From: Brachionus plicatilis
Lineage: Eukaryota; Rotifera; Eurotatoria; Ploima; Brachionidae
Reading direction: 5' to 3'
Length of the DNA stretch: 64,000 bases
NCBI GenBank assembly: GCA_010279815.1
Contig: QEOQ01000486.1
Span: 641,158-705,157, forward strand
Under the pieces are notes generated by a model that saw only the letters and a list, made by a program, of their open reading frames with translations, was not told where the DNA came from and ran no database searches. Positions 53,901-64,000 of this stretch are shown piece after piece. The position numbers were made by a program, and so were the translations under genes. Position 1 is the stretch's first letter. The number at the start of each line of letters is the position of its first letter.

Positions 53901-56900
53901 GGTACAAAAAAATTAAGTACTGTTTTAATAGAGATTTAGTTTCTGATTGAACACTATGCCTTAAAATTAAAAGAAAATGAAATTTTTTTAAAATTAAAAA
54001 AATTAAAATATAAAATTTAAGTCAACTGAGCTTTTCAATTTAAAGTCTAAAATAAAATTAAAATTTACACTAAAATTTTAACTATCACGCTTTTAGCCAA
54101 TTTTTCCTATCACTAATTTTTAAATTTTTTTAAAAATTTTTCAGACTTTTCCTCTAAATTTCCAGTCATTAGGTAATACGTTTTTTTGCAATAATTTGAA
54201 GTACTCGACCATAAAAAATTTTGATACGAATTATTTACATTTTATTTTTACTAATTTGATAAATTTATGATATAATAATTGATTAAATTTTTTAAAAAAA
54301 AAGCATGTTAATAAACCATGAATGTTGGAAAGATGATTAGGTTTACTGCAAAAATTTTTTAAGTATGTTAAAACAACGACCCTAGAGATTTATTCAGAAC
54401 TTTTATATAAAAATAAAATTTTTAAAGGTAAATTTAATTTTTGTTTATGAAAATTAAATTTTTTAACAATCTGTCATTTTTATGATGTTAAATTAAAGTT
54501 GGTGATTTTCAAGAAATTTTGGCAAATTGACCCTAAAAGTCTTGTTTATTTTTTACCATAATAAAATTGATTGGAATTTTTAAGCGCAACAGTTCAGGAA
54601 AATATTGACCAAATCCGCTTACAGCGTGAGATTAAAGACAAAGTTAATCAATACACGGAATTACATTCAAAATTTTCCAACCTAACTCAGGTAACCAGTA
54701 GACCATAAATAAAAAAAAAAATTTAAAGCATTTTTGTTCAGCAACAATCACAGCTTAGAGACAAGCATGATCGATTGCTGGACGAGTTGGAGCGGAGCAA
54801 CATCCTTTTAAAACAAGAACAGCAAAAAAATGTCTCGCTTAAGACAGAACTGAAGAATGTTCAGCACACTTACCGAGAGATTGTTGAGCTGAAAGAGAGA
54901 ATTGAGGATGTGACTCGCGAGAACCAAGTGTTGAACGAGGCAAATCAAAAGTTGGTCAATAGTGCATTTAGTTTGGACCGGGAGCGCGAGTTCAGAGAGC
55001 GGGAAAGATCGCTTAAAATTCAAATTGCTCAATTGGAGGCCACATTGAAATCTGATGTTGGAGAAAAGGGCTCAATATTGGACAGGCTGAACTCTGAACG
55101 CGACCAATATGACAAACTTAACTCTGAAATGAGAGAAATGCAAATAAAATATTATGACATGAAGCAAAAGTATGATGAAATGAGCGAAAAAATGCAATTT
55201 TTGAGCAAAGAAAGTAACATTGATTTTACCGAAATCGAGGAAGCGCTCATTTTGGTCAAGGAAAGAAAAGCAAACAAGCATTCGGATGAGTTCTTGGGCA
55301 TGGTCGATTCAGAAAAAGTGAAGGCTTATCAACGAAAAATTGTCGACTTGGAATGCACTTTAGCTGAGACTGTTGGTGAATTGGACAAGTCCAGACATTT
55401 GCTGGTCACTCAGGTCAAAATAAATGAAAATTACAAAAAGGAAATGATGTTGATTGACAACAAGATGGAAGAAAATAGAGCCGAATTCGATGCCAAAATG
55501 AATGAAGCTGCTCAAATGCTGGATATCAGAGCGGCCAGAATTAAGGTTCGTTTTAAATTAAGAAAAAGTTTTGATTTTAGATTTTTAAATTATCCCATCT
55601 TAATCTGCTTGTACCTAATTTATTTCCAAAATAAATCTTGAGATTAATATATAATCTTGAAGATAATGATTCAGTATTTTATAATAATAATAGTAAAAAT
55701 AATAGGAGGAATGCTACGGCAAACTATGAAGGTATCTATGGCAGCTGTGTTGGATATTAAAAGCATGTGGTACAAGAGTAGTGAATAACACAAATAATGC
55801 AAAAAAATCCATAATAAAAAAATAATTCATTAACTAAAATTGCTGATTTTTCAGTAATTTTCGATGAACAAAAAATACCTTTTTTTTCATTAAAATACTT
55901 TAATTAATATGAAAATGTAAATTTATTATAAAAATCAATTTTGAAGTTATTTTTCCAAATTAGATTTAAAAATTAATTAATTTGAAAATTAGCTTTTTGT
56001 CTTTCAAATCTTTTAAATAAGAAACAAGATCATAGAACTTAGATTTTTCACCAACATTCATACCATAATATTCTAAATTATTTAAATGTTGTTTTATTTA
56101 AAAAAAAATTTAATTGTACCACCAAAAACAGCCTTTTCTGGCTCAAAAAATGGCTAAATATCAACTTAAACGTAAATTAACTGATTTTTAGTTTATTTTT
56201 TGTAAAATAATGCATTACTTACAATTGGTTGTCCGAAATCCCCACCATTAAAAATCTGACACACCCAATAAAAATCAAAATTGAAAAATTATGTTTTTAA
56301 TTTTATTTTTAAGTCAGAAGAATTAATTTTTTAAAGTTATTATCTAATTGTTATTTTTCAAAATTTCGAAACAATAGAATGTGTAATGAACATTAACTTT
56401 AGTTACGATCTAAAAATATTTTGAATATACAACATGAGTGAGACTTTCAAAATTTTTGGTTTTCATTAAATTATTTGTTAGATATAATAAAAAATTATAC
56501 TCTATAAAATATATTCATCCAAATAAAATTAAAAATAAAATTTTTCAATTTTATCATTTTATGTATTTAACACAAAAATTTTGTGCGGAACAATTAATTT
56601 TAATTTTCTAGAAAATTTTATGCAAAGAAATTTTGTTTGTGTGTGTCATATTTTATATGTGTTGATCAGATTTTTCATTGTGCGGGCATAGTATTCTCAT
56701 TTACAATTTTAGTACGATTAAGAAAAATTAATAAGAATAATTTCAGCTATGCAAAATTAGCAAAATTACTTTATTTAGCAATTTTATTTAAAAAAAATAA
56801 ATCGCCAAAAAATAAAATAGAATTTAAATCAATTAAATTTAAAAATTTCAATTTTAGTTTAATTTATTTTATATTTATTTATTTAAATCAATATTATATC

Positions 56901-59900
56901 AATACATATATACATAGTTTAATAATAAATGATAATTTTTGAAAAAAAATATAGCTAGTCAAATTTGAAGATTCAAGAAATTTGAAAATACCAGGCATCA
57001 TCTTTTTAGATTTAGCATTTTTTTGGTTTAGATTTAAAGATTTAAGACATTTTGAGTCAAGAATAATATTCGTTTAACCGCAGGTAAATTGAGATAAACA
57101 AAAGTTTTATATAAAAAAAAAATTAGAAAAGTTGATAGATCTGATTTTCTAATTTTCTAAGAAAATATTTAAAATTTATTTTCTTATTTCTGCACAATTC
57201 TGCTTAAAATTATTGCTAGGGAAAATCAAATCTGTCACGATTACTGAATTTTTTTTTATGTAAAACTTTTGTTTTATTCAGTTTACCTTCAGTTTAGTGA
57301 ATTTTAGTCTTGATTTGAAATTTTAATTTTGACTTTTAAATAATTTCATGAGTGATCCAGAATGATGAAAATTTACGTAAATTAAAATGGTCGTACAAAA
57401 TACTTCCAATTAAATTTATCTACGATTTATAACAAAAAAAAATAATTATTTAAAATAATTTTGTAAAAATTTCTACATTTTGCCGCTGATTTTAAGTTAA
57501 AATAAAATTTTGACGGTGACCATTTCCGTACCTTGCGGCTAAAATTATACATTTTCAGTATTGTGAAAAAAATAAGAAACAGATGCAGAAATTTTAATAA
57601 TCTTAATTTAAAGAGAGATTTTTTAAAAAATAATAAATCCATAATTAAAAATTTTTTAAACAAAAAGTTAAGAGTGATTTCTCAAAAAAAGACTGAGAGC
57701 TGGGAACAATTTTTTTCAAATTAAAATTATCTCTTTTTGATAAATATAAAAGATTTAAATTTAATATTTTTATTTGTTCAAAATTGTGAAGTTGAAAAAT
57801 TGTTCAACCTCACCTATCATAACCTAAGTTTACAATAGGCTTCCCAAACCCTTATCATAATCAGAAATTTGAACAAATAAAAATATTAAATTTAAATCTT
57901 TTATATTTTTCAAAAAGAGACAATTTTAATTAAAAAAAAAATATTCCCAACTCTGAGTCTTTCTTTGAAAAATCAAAAAAAAAATTTTAAAAATCTTAAA
58001 AATTAAGAAAAATTTTTATTTAAATAAAAAAAAAAATCTAAAAAAATTATATATTTTTTTCTTAAAGAAACTTGAACGTCAACTAAAAGATGTTGCTTAT
58101 GGCACTAAGCAGGTGCGCATTCCAAAAGACCAAGAAAACGCTGCATTCGATGGCAAGCGTCGAGATAGCTACAGTTTTGTCGGTGCACCCGAACCACACA
58201 TGCTGGACAACTACATTACTTCGAATCTAGAGCGGGGCCAAAACATATTCGAAATCCATTTGACCAAACTGACCTTAACACCTGAAGCTCTAAGACTGAT
58301 GAACGAAAACGACCCATCTACATTCTGCACCATCGAGTTCTACGAACACGAAATCCAGACTACACCTGTGATCAAAGGACAGCAAGCTGAATACAATTTC
58401 ACCTCCCAATACGTCATCAGAGTTGACGATTTCTTCCTGCACTATTTGCAGAAAAATACCAGCACCATTGAGCTACACCAGGCCATCGGCTCGGACTACG
58501 AGACCCGAGCCGCTTGCCAGTTATCCTTCCGGGATTTGATTGACCGCGAAAAGACCCGCATTCACGGCCAAGTAGAACTAATTTCAGTGATGGCCAACAA
58601 CTCCGGAATAGCGCTAGGTGTGCTCGAGTACTGGGCCCGCTTAATAGTCCCAGTTGACCAAGCTTTCCGTCTGTACAAAGAACGAGTCAAAGCCTTGGGA
58701 TACATTGCCTCAAACAACCAAGCTCTGGCCGAAATCAACCTCAAGAAAAAGTCCGACCAAAACATGAACGAACTTAACATAAACATTCTACGCTGTTCCA
58801 AACTAGCCTCGATCAACAGCAGCCAACAACCATCGCCATACTGTGTCTACAAATTCTACGACTTTGAAGACCAAGACACAGAAATCATCAAAAGTTCCAA
58901 CAACCCAGAATTCAATTCGCACAAGAGCTTCCCGGTTCAAATGGACATCGATTTGGACAAACACCTAAAAAGCTCATGCCTTGAGATTTATGTGTTCGAC
59001 GACAACCAGGACACCAATGATCCATCTTATCTAGGCATGGCACAAATTGAATTGATTCGACTGTCCCATGACCAAGAGATAAAGGGAACCTATGAGCTAA
59101 AGCGCCAAGATGGCTCAAATAATGGCACAATAGATGTGACCATGTACTGGCAGTACACCTATTTGCCGCCATCGGCATCCACATTTAGTGCTTCGGGCTC
59201 CAAAACAGCCAAGAAATTAAATGAAAAACAGAACATTTTGGAGAGAGCTGTTCAAATGAGCTTTAAGAATGGAAGTCCGCCTGGCCAGTCTCCTGCGCCA
59301 AGCAAACAAGGAAGTAGAGTGGGTAGCAAGCCTGCTAGTCGACTGGGTAGTGGTGCGGGCAGCAAAGTAGCAAGTCCTAGGTCCCAGGCAAGTCAAAATG
59401 AAGAGAAAAAGTCTTCGAAAAAAAATTCTGATTCAGACTCGATTGGAAATGCCACTTTGTACCGACCGCCCGATTCCAATCTTCAGAATGAGCATTTTAA
59501 TGATACTTTTTTTGGAGACCAGGAAACTGGTATGAACCATTTGACTCAGGAGTATCAGAAAACTTTGGAAAAAGATCGCGTGTCGGACAATGAGGAAATT
59601 AATGAGGAAATAAATGAAGAAATAGATGAAGAAATAGAGGAAAATGTGTCCAGTCAGGACAGGGATATTGATGCAGTGGGCGAAGAGACATTGGGAACAA
59701 CGATGCGTCGTAACTTTAGGAATTATGTAGCTACGACTAAAAGTGATGATGTTGTGACAAGTAGTTGGGATCCAAATGACACGAATAGAATGGCCAAAAA
59801 TGGGGATGAAAATAACATAATCATTGAGATCAATAGTTTAAAATTTTTTCAGGGTAATTTTTTTTTTTTCTTAATTTTGATTTTCGAAATTTGAATTTTT

Positions 59901-62753
59901 TTTTCATTCGGTTTTTATTTTGGATTTTTTTTAATTAAATGACCAAGAATTAGATTATTTAAATGTTAGAAAATAAATAGGAAAATAGAAATTCATTATA
60001 TGAATGATTCATTTTTGAAGGCTAGACTCAGTCATCATTTTTACTTTCAAAGATGGAAAATTTTTAAAATAAATTAGAAGAATCTTTAAAATTATTAGTG
60101 AACTATTTGTCTTCATATATTCTAACCAGCTATTCAAGCTTATATCAATGAATTAATAAATTTTTTTCATCATTCGACATTTCAGCTATCAAAACTTTAT
60201 ATGTAGCTACAAGTTATTTCCTTTCACAAGCTTTCTTATTTTTTCACACAGGCAAAAATTGGATATTTATTAAAAACATATTTAATTTGGCTTAAATAAC
60301 ATAAAGTTTCAGAAATTCAAAACTTAAGTGCTTTCTGAATTTCTTGACTTGAAATTCGTAAACTACGTCCTTTGAAACCCTAAATTTAATTTTTTTTTGG
60401 GGGGCTAAAAAAAAAAATTTTGTACCCAGGGGTCTAAAAATAACTAACCCTTTAAAAAGTCGTAGTTCTTTCACACCCAGGTATTCAATGATAAAAATTC
60501 CACATTCTGGTGTATATTTTTAATTTTATTTTAATTTTATTTTTATTTTTTATTAAAATGACTCATCATTGCATGGCACTAAGCAATATACTTTCTTTAT
60601 TAAAAATATACACCAGAATGCGGAATTTTTATCATTGAATACCTGGGTGTGAAAGAACTACGACTTTTTAAAGGGTTAGTTATTTTTAGATCCCTGGGTA
60701 CAAAATTTTTTTTTTTAGCCCCCCAAAAAAAAATTAAATTTAGGGTTTCAAAGGACGTAGTTTACAAATTTCAAGTCAAAAATTAGAAATTCAAATAGCA
60801 CATAAGTTTTGAATTTCTGGAACTAATAATTATTTAATTATTTTTTAAAACTTTAAGAATATAGTCAGATTCAATTTTATTTTATTTTGTGAACGTCTTG
60901 CTTGCCTTGGTCGCGCACTATTGAGGACTTTTCACCTGTCTTCTACAGATCCCAAAGTTTACCTTAATGTTTTTTGAGAAGTCGAATAAAAATGATTTTT
61001 TAAGCAATCGAAGTAAGGAAGTGATTCAATAATGCTGTATGATCTTTTGTTTTTTGAATTTTTTTTTATATTTGACGGAACGCTTGACACTTTCTTTAAT
61101 TTGTCAAAAAAAAAAAGATGGATATAAAATTCTTCAAAAACCTAAGAAAATTAATTACAGCAGTGATTTAAAATCATGGATAAACAATGAGATTTAATAA
61201 TTAAAAAAACTTTTCCTTTTTGTAATTTTTGTACTTTTTCTAAATTTTAATTTATTTGGCACTGTGCCTTTTTGTACTTTATCAGTATTTTAATAACTAT
61301 ATAAAAAATTAAATGGGGTCCGGAGTGGAGCCCTGGTCTAGGGATTCGGGTATGTTATAGATTAGAGAAATATTAGTTCAAATTAATATTAACATTTAAC
61401 TATTAATTAATTATAATCTTTATTTTTTATATGAAAAAGAAAAAAAGTACAGAAAGTACCAAAAGGAAATAATATTTAAAAAAAGGACAAAAAGGAACAG
61501 GGCAAAATAAAATAATATTTATAAAAAGTAAAAAAATTACAGAAAGGATTTTTACTTTTTAATATTCTCATTGTCTATACCTATTTGAAATGAGTATTTA
61601 AAATATGGTTAGTTAAGGAAAATTTATGCAAATCCTCATTTCAAATCACCGCTGTAAATTCCTGAATTAAAAAAAGAATATTTTATAATTTGTATTTTCT
61701 TAATATTTTAAATAATAATAACATTCAATTTTTAAATCTGAGAAACACACTTAAAAAAATTGTTTTTTAACTTTTTTATGATATCTTTTAAGCCAAGTTT
61801 AATAATTTTTTTTAAATAAATATCCAATTTTTTGACTTAAAAATAATGAAAATTTGTGAAAGAAAATGAAAACTTGTAAAAAATATAAACGTAATCGTTC
61901 ATGAACATTCAGGAAAATACTGCGTGGATGTCAATGACTGCATTTTGTTAATTTTTATTAAAAAAAGAGGATTTATAAAGGTTTTTGCTGTTCACTGTAA
62001 AGATGACCACATAATTTTTTCGTAAAATCGGTTTCTAAATAATTAGTTAAGGTTTAATAACTGTCACTTAAATACAAGATAAAGCGAATAAAAAGATGTT
62101 AATAATTTTTTTTTATTTAATAAAAAAGCCAAAAGGCAACAACTTAAGTAGAAGTTACTAATTAATAATTGAATTTTTTCAAAAGGAAGCCAAGTACTGC
62201 AAAGAGACGATATAAAGCGAATTTTTGTTGGAATGGAAGTGCCAGGCTATGAGCCGACTGAATACGAGTCCGAGGACATACCGAAACCTAAAGAGGAAAA
62301 GCATGTTCACTTTAATTTTAGAAATTGCTTCCCAATAGATCCAGAGAACAATTTAGACAAACGCGATCTTATAGCTCAGATGATACAGTATCCAAATCAT
62401 TCATCGTAAATTAATTTTTATCTTAAAATAAACACTTTTAATTCATATTTTATTTTAGAATAAGATTGGTAGTAGTTTCGTTGCCTATTAATCAAGATGA
62501 AGAATGTGAAGACATCGGACACGCATTCATTGATATAAATGATATTCTAAAAATTAATCAAGATTTTTTTAATCAAGAATTAAACTGTAAGTTTTAAAAT
62601 ATAAAATTAAAAAAAAAATTAAGTTATTCAATTTTAGTGTATGATCCTAATGACAATAATACTATTATTGGTAAAATGGTGGTAACTGCGGAAATGCACG
62701 CCGCTCTTATTTCAATTAAGAACGAACTAGAAACAAACAATATTGAAAATTAA
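50978..62753 (+). CDS. RPGRIP1L: RPGRIP1L-like ciliary transition-zone protein (coiled coil, C2 domains), 13 exons, complete
   Basis: Exons 50978..50990, 51038..51185, 51232..51311, 51366..51463, 51522..51614, 51667..51812, 51864..52005, 54598..54690, 54742..55545, 58068..59853, 62186..62405, 62459..62586 and 62638..62753 join in frame to 1288 residues, close to the vertebrate protein. Residues 20-550 are coiled coil, with family-typical ILKKHARKQEDKIKKMATKL near the start and LDIRAARIK-KLERQLKDVA across the exon 9/10 junction. Two C2 domains follow at about 598-734 (FEIHLTKLTL ... EYNFTSQYVI) and 772-904 (LNINILRCSKL ... YCVYKFYDF), then a Ser-rich and an acidic EEINEEI-type linker, and a C-terminal RPGR-interacting C2-like domain over exons 10-13 (DDIKRIFVGMEVPGYEP, CEDIGHAFIDI). 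It organises the ciliary transition zone with the NPHP/MKS modules. The exon 7 donor is CAC|GTGTAA (keeping frame), not the GT two bases later. Three introns exceed 2.3 kb. AATAAA at 62915-62920. Confidence 0.93.
53083..53250. repeat. Diverged copy of the 2.1-2.9 kb repeat, lacking the foldback (empty site), in RPGRIP1L intron 7
   Basis: ACATTGTGAATTTTGGTACA runs on directly into AAAAAACC ... GACCAAAACATGTCC, AGGGCAACTGATACATCTTC. At 2.14-2.73 kb the same sequence is interrupted after TTTTGGT by the 510-bp foldback. The rest of the intron (52006..54597) is AT rich with no further exon needed, as exons 7 and 8 join in frame. Confidence 0.7.
55546..57075. other. RPGRIP1L intron 9, first part
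   Basis: AT-rich intronic sequence; no internal exon is required, because exons 9 and 10 join across the conserved RAARIKKLERQLK stretch. No other gene seen on either strand. Confidence 0.6.
57080..57290. repeat. Inverted repeat in RPGRIP1L intron 9
   Basis: AGGTAAATTGAGATAAACAA and AGTTTTATATAAAAAAAAAA (57080-57122) are inverted at about 57252-57293 with a few changes. It is a small MITE-like foldback. Confidence 0.55.
57676..57974. repeat. Foldback with about 100-bp arms next to exon 10
   Basis: Left arm 57676..57783 (GATTTCTCAAAAAAAGACTG ... TATTTTTATTTGTTCAAATT) and right arm 57886..57974 are inverted with small differences, spacer about 100 bp. It lies within 100 bp of the exon 10 acceptor and could pair in the pre-mRNA. 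Confidence 0.7.
60305..60824. mobile_element. Large foldback with about 220-bp arms in RPGRIP1L intron 10
   Basis: Ends AGTTTCAGAAATTCAAAACT and the inverse of AGTTCCAGAAATTCAAAACT. Inner arm sequence includes GGACGTAGTTTAC, CCCCCC-A-run (TTTTTTTGGGGGGCT), GGTACAAAATTTTTT, and AAAGAACTACGACTTTTTAA, all repeated inverted. The spacer is about 80 bp. Arms differ by few changes. Same family as the element inside 49668..50234. Confidence 0.8.
61158..61654. mobile_element. TA-flanked MITE with CAGCRGTGATTT ends in RPGRIP1L intron 10
   Basis: Left CAGCAGTGATTTAAAAT and right, inverse, CAGCGGTGATTTGAAAT, flanked by TA at 61156-61157 and 61655-61656. Tc1/mariner-like size and target. The core contains TTTTTGTACTTTTTCTAAAT and CTTTTTAATATTCTCATTGT, which also occur in a worn copy near 8748-8882. 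No coding. Confidence 0.75.
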
Positions 62754-64000
62754 TATTTTTTTTTAAGTTTTGGTTATTATCTACTTATTTGATAGCTTTA
62801 TTAATTAAAAGCATACTTAAAATTTTTTTTTTATAAATTTTTACCTTGCATAACTCTTTAACCATTGTTTGAACTTAATATGATAATAATTTCTTATTAA
62901 TGGATATTTAATTCAATAAAAAGTTAGTATCTTAAAGATACTAGACTTGAAAGTTTTTTTTTTCTCAAAATTACTGTATAATTGGTAATTAATCTGAAAG
63001 TCCGAGTCTTTGTTAAAAATCATAAATTGTCACATTTTGACGGACGAAGATTAAAAAAACATTTAAAATGTGAAACTAAAAAACAAAAACATAAACTAAA
63101 ATTTTTAATTTTTAATCTTTGAAAAAGTGAACTAGAACATAAATCTAGAAATTATTTTGCAAATAGAGAATAAAACATAAAAATCAAAAATATAATTATT
63201 TATTTTTGCAAACTGTTGTATAAAGATAAAAATAAAAATAAACTTTAACTAAAACATAAACTTTTTCTTTTTACAATGAAACAAAAAATTGATTGGATTT
63301 TTTTGACCAAAGTCAATTCTGAGGTGGAACTTGAATATTTTTTCAAGCAATTTCCGAAAGAAACATCACATTTTATATGTTTTTTTAATCTTCGTCCCAT
63401 TTTGGCAGTTTGTTTTTTGTTATTCAGAAAAATATTAGCAAAGTAAAATTTTTGATCAAATTTCAAGCGCTCAATCTTGCTCAAACATTTCTAGATGCGC
63501 AATTAAATTTCATCGCAGATTTTTGATTTTTTTAATATTTCAAAGCTTTATTTTTGAACTTTTGAAAAAGGATTGTAATTTCTTATTGCGCATTTAAAAA
63601 TGTTTGAGTAAAATTGAGCGCTTGAAATTTGATCAAAAATTTTACTTTGCTAAAATATTAAATTCTTTTGAATTTAAAAATTTAATTGATTTAAAAATAG
63701 AATTTTTATAAAATAAAAATAGATTGATATATTTAAATTGATCAGTAAAAATGAGTCTCACTCAATTTTCTTGGTCCACTGAGCTGTTTTGATATTAAAT
63801 TATTAAGTTTTTAATTCAAGAGTTGTTCAAAGATAACTTAAAAGAATCAAATAAATCATCACAAGACTAGAGGTACTTATTTATTTCTTCTTTTAGTTCA
63901 TTTACTCTCACAATGAATACAACAAAAATACTTTTCTGAAAATTCTTTAAATAAAAATAGATATCATTTTGACTAATTTTTATGAGCGGTTTCTAAGACC
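62754..64000. other. RPGRIP1L 3' flank with two inverted-repeat remnants
   Basis: No gene supported. TTTTGACGGACGAAGATTAA at about 63036 and its inverse at 63373..63410 form one element; TTTTGATCAAATTTCAAGCG (63450) and its inverse (63620) with TGCGCAAT words form another. The remainder is AT rich to the window end. Confidence 0.55.

Noticed and set aside
56637..56942. Hydrophobic open frame in RPGRIP1L intron 9
   Set aside because: Ile/Asn/Lys/Phe composition typical of random AT-rich DNA, no splice support and no domain.
63245..63484. Minus-strand frame with scattered Cys (KKHIKCDVSFGNCLKKYSSS) near the window end
   Set aside because: Looks vaguely like a BED finger, but the spacing of Cys and His does not fit and it overlaps inverted repeats.

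Overview
This is animal (metazoan) nuclear DNA. It is very A+T rich by eye, its introns are mostly 44-62 bp with GT..AG ends (a few are 2-4 kb), and its genes are typical of ciliated animals. I infer a small-genome invertebrate, most likely a monogonont rotifer (Brachionus-like). That rests on composition, intron size and the transposon types, not on a database match. I saw no prokaryotic features, CRISPR array, convincing tRNA or recognisable rRNA.

Layout, left to right. 1-552: the last two exons of a Ras-family GTPase, preceded by an intronic tandem repeat. 1.1-8.1 kb: a transposon graveyard. It holds a decayed Mutator-like element with SWIM-finger remnants, a nearly perfect 175-bp-arm foldback, a truncated LINE and TA-flanked MITEs. 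9975-10500: a complete three-exon cytidine deaminase. 13.6-20.2 kb: two intronless microsomal-type epoxide hydrolases whose first 612 bp (5' flank plus N-terminal third) are almost identical while the rest is diverged. 20359-20776 (-): a two-exon MIF-type tautomerase that ends tail to tail with the second epoxide hydrolase. 21.7-24.8 kb: a nested stack of non-autonomous DNA elements. 26739-29024: an intronless TPR-array protein with a C-terminal TIR domain that keeps the candidate NADase glutamate.

29.2-33.9 kb: more repeats, including a LINE cut by a hAT element with a perfect 8-bp target duplication. 34063-38804 (-): the splicing/EJC factor Acinus (SAP, RRM, RNPS1-SAP18-binding motif, RS tail). 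41608-46970 (-): a pyruvate dehydrogenase phosphatase (PP2C). 47234-47774 (-): a tail-anchored cytochrome b5. 50978-62753 (+): a complete 13-exon RPGRIP1L-like ciliary transition-zone gene.

The genes do not form an operon or a common pathway. The themes are housekeeping and mitochondrial metabolism (CDA, PDP, b5), detoxification or hormone turnover (epoxide hydrolases), RNA processing (Acinus), cilia (RPGRIP1L) and innate-immunity-like proteins (MIF, TPR-TIR). The most interesting items are the TPR-TIR protein, the partial gene conversion between the epoxide hydrolases with their shared His-to-Asp change in the HGWP motif, and the dated nested-transposon structures.
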